The translations under genes were made by a program, and so were the position numbers. Below the pieces are notes generated by a model. It made no database searches and had not been told where the DNA came from. It saw only the letters and a list, made by a program, of their open reading frames with translations. This document shows positions 1 through 6,920 of a DNA stretch of 10,275 nt, one piece after another; positions within the stretch are counted from its first letter, which is position 1; the number at the start of each line of letters is the position of its first letter. The stretch comes from Geminicoccaceae bacterium (GTDB lineage: Bacteria; Pseudomonadota; Alphaproteobacteria; Geminicoccales; Geminicoccaceae): the NCBI GenBank assembly GCA_020446285.1, contig JAGREZ010000269.1:1-10275 (forward strand), given 5' to 3'.

Positions 1-458
1 AGGCCGATGAAGATGCCGAGATGCGGCACGAAGAACGGGATCTTGAGCGCGATGGTCTTCTGCCAGAAGGGATAGGCGCTGATATCGTTGACGATCATCA
101 GCCAGCCCCAGTACACGATGGCCAGTGTGATGACGATTTCGATCGCGGTCAGGCAGATGCGCCGGATCCAGATGGAGCGGGGCGTGCGGAACAGGCTCTC
201 GAGCACATCGGCACGGATCTGCGTGTCCTGATAGGTCGCCACGGCACTGGCCATGAAATAGAGCCAGAAGGATATCGGCAGCAGCCATTCCTCATAGGCG
301 AAGAGATCCCGATGCAGGACATAGCGGAAAATGACCACCATCAGAAAGGTGAGCGGCAGGATCAGCGTCGCGATGGCGGAATAGGTGAGTTTGACCGCCA
401 CCATCCGGCGAACGGTCCGGCCAAGGCGCGGCGGCAGCCTGTCTGCGAGATCCTGCAT
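1..458 (-). CDS. dctQ: TRAP transporter small permease DctQ (3' end cut by window edge)
   Basis: This is the small membrane subunit of a tripartite ATP-independent periplasmic transporter. It helps couple the solute-binding protein to the large ion-driven permease. The reading frame is open from an ATG at 458 to the window edge, giving 152 residues with no stop, so the C-terminus lies outside. Hydrophobic segments sit at about residues 23-47, 58-77 and 101-121, with a fourth starting near 140, as expected for the four-helix DctQ fold. The YEEW motif (residues 55-58) before helix 2 is the usual DctQ acidic signature. GAGAGGG stands 6 nt before the start. It lies 77 nt downstream of the binding-protein gene on the same strand, behind a stem-loop. 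The matching DctM gene is expected just beyond the left edge. The antisense frame over 21-569 is a GC-rich shadow. Family call is firm; substrate unknown. Confidence 0.9.
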   Translation of the reverse strand, partial: MQDLADRLPPRLGRTVRRMVAVKLTYSAIATLILPLTFLMVVIFRYVLHRDLFAYEEWLLPISFWLYFMASAVATYQDTQIRADVLESLFRTPRSIWIRRICLTAIEIVITLAIVYWGWLMIVNDISAYPFWQKTIALKIPFFVPHLGIFIG

Positions 459-489
459 GGGGAACCCTCTCGTTTCGGGGCAGGTCGAG

Positions 490-531
490 CCGGAGGAACC
501 GGGCGCCATGCCCGGCCCCTGCCCGCTCCGG
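490..531 (-). promoter_or_regulatory. Intercistronic stem-loop between dctP and dctQ (left TRAP operon)
   Basis: Just after the dctP stop codon there is nested dyad symmetry. An outer arm CCGGAG (490-495) can pair with CTCCGG (526-531), and an inner perfect arm CCGGGC (499-504) pairs with GCCCGG (510-515) around a five-base loop. An alternative small hairpin GCCCG-CTC-CGGGC occupies 521-533. No T-run follows, so a strong intrinsic terminator is unlikely. Such hairpins after binding-protein genes commonly stabilise the upstream mRNA or reduce read-through, giving excess binding protein over permease. That role is inferred here. Confidence 0.55.
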
Positions 532-535
532 GCGA

Positions 536-1531
536 TCAGTCGGCGCTCATGCGCTCGACGAGATCCTGACCGGCGATATCGCCCACGGTCGGCCAGATCT
601 TATCGACGATCTGCCCCTTGAACGCGGCGCGTTCCTCGTCGGTGAACTCGACGACCGTCCAGCCCTTCTCGCGGAGCTTTTCGAGGAATTCCTCGCTGCG
701 CTGCCACGAGCTGTCATTGATCCCCTTGGCCGCCTTGACCGTGGCGTCCCTGACGACCTGCTTCTGTTCGTCCGTCAGCTGGCCCCATTTGGCCGCGTTC
801 ATGTAGATGAAGTTGCGTTCGACGAAGGCGTTGTAGGGAATGAAGGTGTTGCCGACATCGCTCGATGCGAACAGCGAGTAGGCAAGCTCGGAGGTACAGC
901 AGATCGCACCGTCGATGGTGCCGGCCTGCACGGCGGGGAACACCTCGGCCCAGTTCATGGTGGTGGTCTGGTAACCCAGAAGCTCGATGGTCGACTTCAC
1001 GACCTGTGAACTCCACACGCGGACATTGACTTCCTTGTTGCCGGTCCCGTGGACATCGGCGGGCTCCTTTGCCGCCACCATGCCGATCAGGCCCTCGCCG
1101 ATGGATGCGATGAGATAGAGTCCATGGTCGGCGAGAATCTCGGAGACGATCTGGTTGTACTGCGAATCCGGGTTGCTCAGCCTGTTCTCGATATCCGCCT
1201 GGGTGGTGATGAGGAACGGAAGATCGAGAACCTCGAGGCGCTGGTCGGCCTGTGCGTAGATCGCGGCGTGAACCATGTCCACATTGCCGAATTTGGTATC
1301 CTCGAGCAGTTCCTCGCCCGAACCGAGCTGTCCGGCGGGGAAGAACTGAACGGTGATCCCGACATCGGCGGCCTCGATCTCCTTGACCATCTCGGTGATG
1401 TAGGGATAGGCGGGCTGGTTCTCGAGCGTCGTGCTGGCGAGCTTGAGGGTCACATCCGCTGCGGTCGCACTGCCGGCGAACAGGGCCGCGACGGCCAGCC
1501 CGGCGAACGTCGTCCTGAGATGAAATGACAT
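536..1531 (-). CDS. dctP: TRAP transporter solute-binding protein DctP (left operon)
   Basis: Periplasmic solute receptor of a TRAP transporter, 331 residues, the usual family length. The start is the ATG at 1531, preceded by a strong AAGGAGGA ribosome site. The frame is open further upstream, but that extension would run into the preceding oxidoreductase gene. Residues 1-24 form a signal peptide (hydrophobic core, ATA before the cut, mature protein starting ADVTLK). The FPAGQLG motif (64-70), the V-x-V-R-V segment with Arg171 at the position of the DctP carboxylate-binding arginine, and the E-V-F-x-A-x-Q-x-G-T-I-D-G block (196-208) are family hallmarks. An unusual Cys211-Cys212 pair follows that block. 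It is much more divergent from SiaP than the binding protein at 7739, so the two receptors probably take different ligands. Two FAD oxidases lie directly upstream, which suggests an amine or amino acid substrate, but that is inference. Confidence 0.9.
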   Translation of the reverse strand: MSFHLRTTFAGLAVAALFAGSATAADVTLKLASTTLENQPAYPYITEMVKEIEAADVGITVQFFPAGQLGSGEELLEDTKFGNVDMVHAAIYAQADQRLEVLDLPFLITTQADIENRLSNPDSQYNQIVSEILADHGLYLIASIGEGLIGMVAAKEPADVHGTGNKEVNVRVWSSQVVKSTIELLGYQTTTMNWAEVFPAVQAGTIDGAICCTSELAYSLFASSDVGNTFIPYNAFVERNFIYMNAAKWGQLTDEQKQVVRDATVKAAKGINDSSWQRSEEFLEKLREKGWTVVEFTDEERAAFKGQIVDKIWPTVGDIAGQDLVERMSAD

Positions 1532-1542
1532 GGTTTTCCTCC

Positions 1543-1575
1543 TTGTCGGTTTGTCGGTGTCCGGCTCGAGGCCGG
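1543..1575 (-). repeat. Tandem 8-bp repeat plus small hairpin upstream of dctP
   Basis: In the 58-nt gap before dctP, the 8-mer TTGTCGGT occurs twice in perfect tandem (1543-1550 and 1551-1558). Read on the coding strand this is ACCGACAA repeated, ending right at the ribosome site. Next to it is a perfect hairpin, CCGGC (1561-1565), loop TCGAG, GCCGG (1571-1575). The same ACCGACAA 8-mer is found inside the palindrome in front of marR (4895-4902). A MarR half-site or an mRNA element is possible; neither is shown. Confidence 0.45.
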
Positions 1576-1589
1576 TTCTTCTTCGAAAT

Positions 1590-2912
1590 TCATGCGTGGG
1601 GCGGCAGCGCACTCCCGTTTCGCCTTGCCGCCAGCCTGTCACGAAAGCGATACCAGCGCAGCATCATCGTCGGCGCAATGGCCATGTAGGCCGGAGCACT
1701 GCGCAACGGCTCGACGGGCAATGCCAGATCCGGCTCGGCCGTCCCCTGTGCCCAGTCGGCGAGAATTCCGCCCAGCATCGTTCCGGTCGGAACACCGCGT
1801 CCGGAAAGGCCGGTGCAGGCCACGGCACCCGGACCGAGATCATAGAGACGCGGGATCGTGTGACGCTGCATGTCGAGCTCGCCCGACCAGTAGAAATCCC
1901 AGCGTGTGTCGGCGGGAAGGTCGGGATGCAGCCACCGCAGCCGATCCATGAACAGCTCCCGCGTATAGTCCAGATCCCGCCCGCGCCGGCCCATGGGAAA
2001 CATCGAGGCGACGATCCGCCCGGCAGCGTCGTACTTGTAGACGAAGATGTCGCCGCGTCCGTCGTGCATGGTCCCGTCGAATGGCACGATTCGCCGACGC
2101 GCTTCGGCAGGCAGGGGATTGGTGGCGGCGATGAGCGCCCGCAGGATCCGGTAACTGCGCTCGACACCGGTCCCGCCGCCCTGCGTATAGGCACCGGTGG
2201 CGACGATCACCCGGTCGGCGAGCACCGATCCTCCGGGAGTCCGGACGCGCCAGCGGCTGCCCTCGCGCACGAGCTCCTGCATCGGTGAATCGGTGAAGAG
2301 GCGCGCACCTTCCTGCATGGCAGCCCGCGCCAGACCCCTTGCATAGCCGAGCGGGTTGAGATGACCGCCCGAGCGGAGCATCCAGCCGCCAAGAAAGCGC
2401 GGCGAGCCGGTCAGCCGCTGCGCCTCTGCGGCATCGACCATTTCCGACGGGCAGCCGGCGGCGGCATAGGCATTGCATTTCGCTTCCAGGCCGGCGCGCT
2501 GGGAGGGGCAGAGAATGCCCTGAAAGAAGCCGTTCTGCTTCCATTCGCAGCTGATCTGGTATGTGCGGATATAGTCGGCGGCGAGATCGGCGCCGCCCGT
2601 CTGCCGGGCAATGAGCCGCCGGGCCCGTTCCGCACCCAGATGCCCGCGCACCTGATCGAGCGAGAGAAAGGCGAAGGTCGGCGTGCAATGGCCGGCATTC
2701 CGGCCCGATCCGCCGAAGCCCGCCTCGCGCGCCTCGACCACGCTCACGACCACGCCCCGGCGGGAGAGTTCGATGGCGGTGGTCAGACCGGTATATCCGG
2801 CACCGACGATGCAGACATCGCAGGTGATCTCTTTGTTCAGCGGTTGCGTCTGCGGTGCTTCGCAGGCCGTGGCATACCACAAGGACGGTTCGAACGGCGA
2901 GAAGTCGGTCAT
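1590..2912 (-). CDS. FAD-dependent oxidoreductase of the DAO family, PuuB/OrdL-like
   Basis: Flavoprotein of 440 residues, the typical size for gamma-glutamylputrescine oxidase-like (PuuB/OrdL) members of the DAO superfamily, which oxidise C-N bonds of amines or amino acids. The N-terminal SLWYATA stretch (10-16) is characteristic of this subgroup. The dinucleotide-binding GAGYTG lies at 37-42 in a beta-alpha-beta Rossmann unit. GFGGSGRNAGH (65-75) is the second flavin-contacting motif, and GLSGRGVPTGTMLG (378-391) is the C-terminal FAD-binding segment. The C-terminal WYRFRD (430-435) also matches the subgroup. No signal peptide, so cytoplasmic. It starts 52 nt after the preceding DAO gene and ends 58 nt before dctP, all on one strand, so these are probably co-transcribed. 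Substrate cannot be read from the sequence; an imported amine, N-alkyl amino acid or D-amino acid is plausible. The long plus-strand frames over it are shadows. Confidence 0.85.
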   Translation of the reverse strand: MTDFSPFEPSLWYATACEAPQTQPLNKEITCDVCIVGAGYTGLTTAIELSRRGVVVSVVEAREAGFGGSGRNAGHCTPTFAFLSLDQVRGHLGAERARRLIARQTGGADLAADYIRTYQISCEWKQNGFFQGILCPSQRAGLEAKCNAYAAAGCPSEMVDAAEAQRLTGSPRFLGGWMLRSGGHLNPLGYARGLARAAMQEGARLFTDSPMQELVREGSRWRVRTPGGSVLADRVIVATGAYTQGGGTGVERSYRILRALIAATNPLPAEARRRIVPFDGTMHDGRGDIFVYKYDAAGRIVASMFPMGRRGRDLDYTRELFMDRLRWLHPDLPADTRWDFYWSGELDMQRHTIPRLYDLGPGAVACTGLSGRGVPTGTMLGGILADWAQGTAEPDLALPVEPLRSAPAYMAIAPTMMLRWYRFRDRLAARRNGSALPPHA

Positions 2913-2964
2913 GTCCCGTCGTTCCCGGCATGCGCGGCGCGGGAGCCCTTGCGATACTCCATCC

Positions 2965-4296
2965 TCAGAACCCCTTGTCCAGAATCATCTTCGTTCCATC
3001 GAAGAAGCGCGAAAGGCGGAACTCATGCGGATCGACGCAGGGTGTCCGTTCCATCACCATGTCGGCCATCAGCCGGCCCGCGCCCGGACCGATACCGAAA
3101 CCGTGCCCGGAAAAGCCGGTGGCGATATGGAAGCCGGGCAGTCCTTCGACCGTCGATATGACCGGCACCGCGTCCGGTGTGACATCGATCAACCCGGCCC
3201 AGCTCTGGGCGACCCGCGCACGGGCGAAGACCGGAAAGTCCCGCGCGGCACTCGCGAGCGCCGCGCGCACGGAGTTGATGTGCGGATCGGGATCGAGGAT
3301 GCGGGTCTTCTCGAATGGTGTCACCTCGTCCGCGCTCCAGCGCCGGGGCAATCCCGCCTCGAACAGGAAACGGCCACTCAGCCGCGGGCGCAGATCGCGC
3401 CACTGGTAGCGCAGGGCGGGGAAGAATTTCGTCATCAGACGCAGCGTATCGGGCACGAGATCGACGATATTGACGCTGCCGTCGGCAATCGAATAGCCAC
3501 CGTCCTGACGCTTGCGGAAGGCATATCCCGACGTCCAGTAGGCGCCCTCCGGCCCTCCTTCGAGCGGCTCGGTGCGCGATACCGAATTCATGATCTTGAG
3601 CTGTGGCAGTTCGATCCCGAGATTGCCGGAAAACAGTCTCGACCATGCACCGCCCGCCAGCACGACCTTGTCGCAGGCGATGCGGCCATGCTCGGTGACC
3701 ACGCCCGAAACCCTCCCGGCGGAACTTTCCACCGCCCGGACTGCACAATTCGTCAGGACCGCGGCGCCGCGGTCACGGGCGGCCTCGGCGATGGCCGGTG
3801 CGGCCTTCTGCGGCTCGGCCCGCGCGTCGGCAGGCGTGTAGAGAGCACCCTTCGGCGGATGGACACATCCCTTGTAGATATCCGCGAACGCCTGCGGACC
3901 GATCATCCGGCTCTCGATCTGCCAGGGCTCGAGCAGCTTCGCCCAGTTCTCATGGCGGGCGATCTCCTCGTCGGACTGACAGGCAAAGGCGATCCCCGCA
4001 CGGGTGAAGCCGGTATCACGGCCGGTACGGTCACCGAGACTCGACCAGCTTCGAAGAGCCTCGACCATGAGCGGGATCTCGCGCTCGTCGCGGCGGGTGA
4101 TCCGCACCCAGCCCCAGTTGCGCGAACTCTGTTCCTCGCCGATCCCGCCCTTCTCGCAGAGCGCCACGCTCACACCCCGATCGGCGAGTTCGAAAGCCGT
4201 GCTCGATCCGACGATCCCGCCGCCGATCACGACCACATCGACCCTTGGCGGGAGTGTCGCGTCACCCTCGACCCGTACGATCTGAGGACCCGGCAT
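2965..4296 (-). CDS. FAD-dependent oxidoreductase of the DAO family, DadA-like
   Basis: Flavoprotein of 443 residues in the D-amino acid dehydrogenase/sarcosine oxidase-type DAO superfamily. The FAD-binding VVVIGGGIVG spans residues 21-30, followed by an acidic strand end (E48). EEQSSRNWGW (54-63) is a signature of the DadA-like subgroup. The C-terminal W-A-G-L-I-D-V-T-P-D block (356-365) and GFSGHGFGIGPGAG (384-397) close the FAD site. No signal peptide or membrane anchor is visible, so a soluble enzyme passing electrons to oxygen or a quinone acceptor is likely. The ATG at 4296 places the Rossmann motif about 20 residues in, as usual; its ribosome site (GGAAGGGA) is rather far upstream. It follows marR by 43 nt and precedes a second, different DAO gene. 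The two share only the fold, so they may act on different substrates, on successive steps, or as partners. Hydroxyproline-type D-amino acid oxidation is one option, but no epimerase is present in the window. Confidence 0.85.
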   Translation of the reverse strand: MPGPQIVRVEGDATLPPRVDVVVIGGGIVGSSTAFELADRGVSVALCEKGGIGEEQSSRNWGWVRITRRDEREIPLMVEALRSWSSLGDRTGRDTGFTRAGIAFACQSDEEIARHENWAKLLEPWQIESRMIGPQAFADIYKGCVHPPKGALYTPADARAEPQKAAPAIAEAARDRGAAVLTNCAVRAVESSAGRVSGVVTEHGRIACDKVVLAGGAWSRLFSGNLGIELPQLKIMNSVSRTEPLEGGPEGAYWTSGYAFRKRQDGGYSIADGSVNIVDLVPDTLRLMTKFFPALRYQWRDLRPRLSGRFLFEAGLPRRWSADEVTPFEKTRILDPDPHINSVRAALASAARDFPVFARARVAQSWAGLIDVTPDAVPVISTVEGLPGFHIATGFSGHGFGIGPGAGRLMADMVMERTPCVDPHEFRLSRFFDGTKMILDKGF

Positions 4297-4339
4297 GGTT
4301 CAGATTATCCCTTCCGCCAGTGCATCATCGCTCGCCTGT

Positions 4340-4849
4340 TCATGCGTCTTCATGCGTCGCCGCCGTCTCCCCGCGTGCACCCGCGATGGATACCGCACTC
4401 ACCTTCTTGAGGAGGGAAAGCAGCTGCGCCGTTTCCGCTTCGGTGAGCATGCCGAAAACTGCCTGTCGCTCACGGGCAACGGCATCGCCGATCCGTTCGA
4501 TCAGCCGCTCACCCTCGGCTGTGAGATAGAGCAGCTGCCGACGCCGCGAGTCGGGATCGGGCCGGCGTTCGAGAACGCCATGGGACACGAGCCCCGAAAC
4601 GAGACGGGTCATCGCCGGCGCATCCTTGCCGGCGAACGGTGCGATTTCCGCCGCCGTGATTCCCGGCTTCATGCGCGCCATGACCAGCGTGGTCACCTTG
4701 CCGGTCCCGCCTTCCAGCGGTGTGTTCGCGAAGGCGACCTCGAGAAACCGCGAAAGCGTCAGGTTGACGATCCGCAGATGATAGCTGACCGCATCCTCCA
4801 GCATATCCAGGCCGACAGGATCCGCAGCCTTGTCCGATGAACAAGCCAC
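4340..4849 (-). CDS. MarR-family transcriptional regulator
   Basis: Winged helix-turn-helix regulator of 169 residues. MarR proteins are dimers that usually repress nearby genes and release DNA on binding a small ligand. The HTH covers about residues 63-85 (ITAAEIAPFAGKDAPAMTRL region) and the wing carries the classic D-x-D-S-R-R-R-Q-L-L-Y-L-T block (98-110). Flanking helices form the dimer interface. The start is a GTG at 4849 with GGAAGGGAA just upstream. An ATG at 4856 is in another frame, and the next in-frame ATG (residue 16) would trim the first dimerisation helix. It is the first gene after an apparent promoter with a GTTGTC-GACAAC palindrome (4889-4903), so autoregulation and control of the downstream oxidoreductase and TRAP genes is the natural reading. 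That regulation is inferred. Confidence 0.88.
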   Translation of the reverse strand: MACSSDKAADPVGLDMLEDAVSYHLRIVNLTLSRFLEVAFANTPLEGGTGKVTTLVMARMKPGITAAEIAPFAGKDAPAMTRLVSGLVSHGVLERRPDPDSRRRQLLYLTAEGERLIERIGDAVARERQAVFGMLTEAETAQLLSLLKKVSAVSIAGARGETAATHEDA

Positions 4850-4873
4850 GTTTCATTCCCTTCCCCGAAGACC

Positions 4874-4903
4874 CTGATAGCAGATACTGTTGTCACCGAC
4901 AAC
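4874..4903 (-). promoter_or_regulatory. Predicted marR promoter with overlapping operator palindrome
   Basis: Within the 57-nt gap upstream of marR a perfect inverted repeat GTTGTC-ACC-GACAAC spans 4889-4903. On the minus strand a -35-like TTGTCG (4902-4897) lies inside it, followed by a 17-nt spacer and a -10-like TATCAG (4879-4874). Each box matches 4 of 6 consensus positions. The predicted transcript start is roughly 15-20 nt before the GTG. A palindrome over the -35 of a MarR gene is the usual arrangement for autorepression. It would separate the aldolase pair from the marR-DAO-TRAP genes as a second transcription unit. Confidence 0.5.
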
Positions 4904-4906
4904 TAT

Positions 4907-5905
4907 TCAGGTGAATTCTCTTGCATCGACGTTTCTGGCGAATTCCGGAATGTGTCTTGCAGCCGACAGGCGAATACGTTCGATGGTCGCCCCGTCCACG
5001 CCTTCATGGGGCCAGAGCAGGCGAGCGGAAATCCGGGTCCAGCCGCCGGCCGCCGCCATGGCCTTGTCGCAGACGAAGCCCTGCCACCCCGCATTCAGGA
5101 TCGGCGCGATGGCATCGTCCATGAAGGCCGCGACCCGCCGTTCCAGATCGCGCGCCGCACCGGGATCCGTTTCGGTCTGCCGTGCCCAGACGACGGCGGC
5201 GGCGGGATCGAGGCAGGCCATGTTGGAACAGGATCCATGCGCGCCGGCGAGGACTCCGCTGGCATAGGCGTGCCCGGGTATGAACACGGCGATGCGTGCG
5301 AGGACGGCTTCCATCCGGCGATACCATTCGCCGTTCCCGCCCCCGCATTTGAGGCCGGCAAGCGTCGGAACGGCGTCGCAGAGGCGAACCAGCGCATCCG
5401 CATCGAGTACCGTTCTGGCGTGCGGCGGATTGTAGAGGACGAGGGGAATGTCACCGGCGGCGTCCGCGCAGCCCGCAAGGAAACGGCTGGCGGTCGCCGT
5501 GTCGATCGCGGTCCAGTCCGGCAGCGTGACCTGAATGGCCAGCGGCCGGAGTTCGCTTGCAAATGCGACCCGTTCGAGCGCCTGACGCGGGAGCGGGTGT
5601 GATGCGCCGATCTGGAAAGGCAGACCGAGCGCACGCGCATTCTCGCTGAAACGGATGCTGATCGATTCGAACATCGGATCGGTGAGCAAATGGAACTCGC
5701 CGGCGGTTCCGTGAGCATAGACCCCGTCGACACCGGCATGCGCGAGGGCCTGAAGCTGCTCGTCGATGGATGCCATCCGCGGGCTGCCATCCTCGTTGAC
5801 ATCCAGCAGCAGGGTCGCCCATACCCCCCGCAATTTCCGCCGGATGTCACTTGCCCCGGCATTGTTCCGCTTCATGGCGCCCCGCTTCATGGTGTCCCGC
5901 TTCAT
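4907..5905 (-). CDS. DHDPS/NAL-superfamily class I aldolase or deaminase-like protein (divergent)
   Basis: TIM-barrel Schiff-base enzyme of the dihydrodipicolinate synthase/N-acetylneuraminate lyase superfamily, 332 residues from the first ATG. The catalytic pair is present: Tyr158 in LVLYNPP and the imine-forming Lys186 in LAGLKCGGG. The carboxylate-binding loop is GTAGE (66-70), keeping the first Thr but replacing the second Thr/Ser with Ala. DapA has an arginine five residues after the tyrosine. Here that spacing is disturbed (YNPPHAR), so true dihydrodipicolinate synthase activity is doubtful. Candidate roles are a 2-keto-acid aldolase or dehydratase, or a deaminase such as the pyrroline-hydroxycarboxylate deaminases of this superfamily. 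The first ATG overlaps the upstream lyase stop as ATGA, and two more in-frame ATGs follow at 5890 and 5875 within a triplicated repeat. The barrel begins only around residue 24, so any of the three starts gives a full domain (322-332 residues). Confidence 0.85.
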   Translation of the reverse strand: MKRDTMKRGAMKRNNAGASDIRRKLRGVWATLLLDVNEDGSPRMASIDEQLQALAHAGVDGVYAHGTAGEFHLLTDPMFESISIRFSENARALGLPFQIGASHPLPRQALERVAFASELRPLAIQVTLPDWTAIDTATASRFLAGCADAAGDIPLVLYNPPHARTVLDADALVRLCDAVPTLAGLKCGGGNGEWYRRMEAVLARIAVFIPGHAYASGVLAGAHGSCSNMACLDPAAAVVWARQTETDPGAARDLERRVAAFMDDAIAPILNAGWQGFVCDKAMAAAGGWTRISARLLWPHEGVDGATIERIRLSAARHIPEFARNVDAREFT

Positions 5906-5911
5906 GGTGTC
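5867..5911 (-). repeat. Three tandem 15-bp units carrying three in-frame start codons
   Basis: On the minus strand GACACCATGAAGCGG occurs at 5911-5897 and again at 5896-5882. A third copy at 5881-5867 differs at two bases (GGCGCC in place of GACACC). Each unit contains one ATG in the same frame, so the encoded N-terminus repeats MKR(D/G)x. The first unit also encodes the last codons and the stop of the preceding lyase. The 15-bp period keeps the frame, so copy-number change would alter only the number of starts. Confidence 0.85.
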
Positions 5912-6807
5912 GCGGTCAGCCAGCGGCGAACGGCGGGCTCGTCGAGAAACGGCCGCAGACGCGCTTCACCATCCTCGCGGAGAAGCGCCATCGGCGGCCG
6001 GCTCGGCCCGACTTCAACACCCAGCAGCCCAAGCGCGAGTTTCGTTCCCGGAACCACGCCGATGGCCATCAGGATCTCGACGAAGCGACGGGAAATATCC
6101 TGCAGCTCCCGGGCAAGCTTGACATCACCGTCATTCACCGCGCGATGAAGGGCCACATAGAGCCGGCCGAACACGTTGTATGTGGTGCCGATCCCGCCAT
6201 CACTGCCGAGAAACGCGCCTGCGCCATAGATCTCGTCGAAACCGAAGAACAGGAGCTTGTCCGGATGTGCGCTGCGCATCAGCGAGAACTTGAACAGATC
6301 ATTCGATGAGAACTTGATCCCATGCACGCCGGGCAGGGCGAGAATGTCATGAAGCAGTCCGAGCGGCAGCGGACGGCCGGTTCGCAGCGGAATTTCGTAG
6401 GCGATGAGTGGCAGCGACGTGGCTGATGCCAATGCACGGTAATAATCGAGGATTTCGCCGTCACTGAATGGATAGGCATGCGGTGGCAGGGCCGACAGCG
6501 CGTGATAGCCGCGCTTTTCGGCGTGGCGGGCGAGACGGATCGAGGTTGCGAGCGACGGCATGCCGACATGCGCGATCAGCGCGACGGAACTGCCGCCGGC
6601 GCTCTCCGCGACGACGGCCTGCTGTTCGATGAGTGCATCGCTTTCGAGCAATCCCGATTCACCGCTGCTGCCGCCGACATAGAGGCCGGCGAGCCCCTGG
6701 GCGATGACATGGGCATTCAGGACACGCTGGCGGACCGGATCGAATTCTCCGTCGTCGGTCATCGCGGTCAGCAACGCGGCATGCATGCCTGCAAGGGACT
6801 TGCTCAT
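5902..6807 (-). CDS. N-acetylneuraminate lyase-type aldolase (NanA-like)
   Basis: Class I aldolase of the DHDPS/NAL superfamily, 301 residues (E. coli NanA has 297). NanA cleaves sialic acid to pyruvate and N-acetylmannosamine through a lysine Schiff base. From memory of NanA, the alignment runs without gaps through the active site, so numbering coincides: Ser47-Ser48 in GLYVGGSSGE (NanA Ser47-Thr48), Tyr137, Schiff-base Lys165 in GIKFSSND, Gly189, Asp191-Glu192 in GFDEIYG, and Thr208 for Ser208 in DGGIGTTYN. Asp191 and Glu192 hold the sugar glycerol tail in NanA, so their retention favours a sialate or a related 2-keto-3-deoxy acid over dihydrodipicolinate synthesis. It is the first gene leftward from the divergent control region and is translationally coupled (ATGA) to a second superfamily member. 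The ribosome site is weak. No nanK, nanE, nagA or nagB is in view, so the exact substrate is unproven. Confidence 0.85.
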   Translation of the reverse strand: MSKSLAGMHAALLTAMTDDGEFDPVRQRVLNAHVIAQGLAGLYVGGSSGESGLLESDALIEQQAVVAESAGGSSVALIAHVGMPSLATSIRLARHAEKRGYHALSALPPHAYPFSDGEILDYYRALASATSLPLIAYEIPLRTGRPLPLGLLHDILALPGVHGIKFSSNDLFKFSLMRSAHPDKLLFFGFDEIYGAGAFLGSDGGIGTTYNVFGRLYVALHRAVNDGDVKLARELQDISRRFVEILMAIGVVPGTKLALGLLGVEVGPSRPPMALLREDGEARLRPFLDEPAVRRWLTATP

Positions 6808-6819
6808 GGAACATCCATT

Positions 6820-6832
6820 TCACACTGTGTGA
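6820..6832. promoter_or_regulatory. 13-bp palindrome in the leader of the NanA-like gene
   Basis: TCACAC-T-GTGTGA is a perfect hyphenated palindrome whose near end lies 12 nt from the lyase start codon. A one-base loop cannot form an RNA hairpin, so it is best read as a protein-binding operator. The arms face opposite to a CRP site (TGTGA-N6-TCACA). Binding here would block early elongation or initiation of the leftward transcript. The adjacent GntR is the obvious candidate ligand, though unproven. Confidence 0.5.
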
Positions 6833-6891
6833 TGACGGAAACCGCACCGGGGCCCGTCGGTGAGACCCCACCATGCCGGCCACTCCATGGT

Positions 6892-6920
6892 TTGACAATA
6901 TGGATTTATTGTCTTACCAA
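6892..6920 (+). promoter_or_regulatory. Predicted gntR/TRAP promoter with overlapping inverted repeat
   Basis: An AT-rich island interrupts otherwise GC-rich DNA. It begins with a consensus -35 TTGACA (6892-6897). With a 17-nt spacer the -10 would be TACCAA (6915-6920), a weak match; other -10 placements are possible. A perfect inverted repeat GACAATA-TGGATT-TATTGTC (6894-6913) overlaps the -35 and fills most of the spacer, the standard place for a repressor site. The arms are 7 bp with centres 13 bp apart, so they sit slightly more than one helical turn apart. Confidence 0.55.

Noticed and set aside
1530..2288. 252-residue plus-strand frame opposite the PuuB-like gene
   Set aside because: Shadow of a motif-bearing flavoenzyme, with low-complexity composition and no family match that I recognise.
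2913..2964. Possible hairpin (TCCCG and CGGGA arms) between the two oxidoreductase genes
   Set aside because: The arms are only 5 bp with a 12-base GC-rich loop, which is expected by chance in this composition.
2683..4410. 575-residue plus-strand open frame antisense to the DadA-like gene
   Set aside because: It overlaps a gene with clear FAD motifs on the other strand. Its translation is rich in Arg, Pro and His with no recognisable domain, typical of a shadow frame in GC-rich DNA.
6820..6832. CRP/FNR-type binding site
   Set aside because: The half-sites are inverted relative to the CRP consensus and the spacing is one base rather than six.
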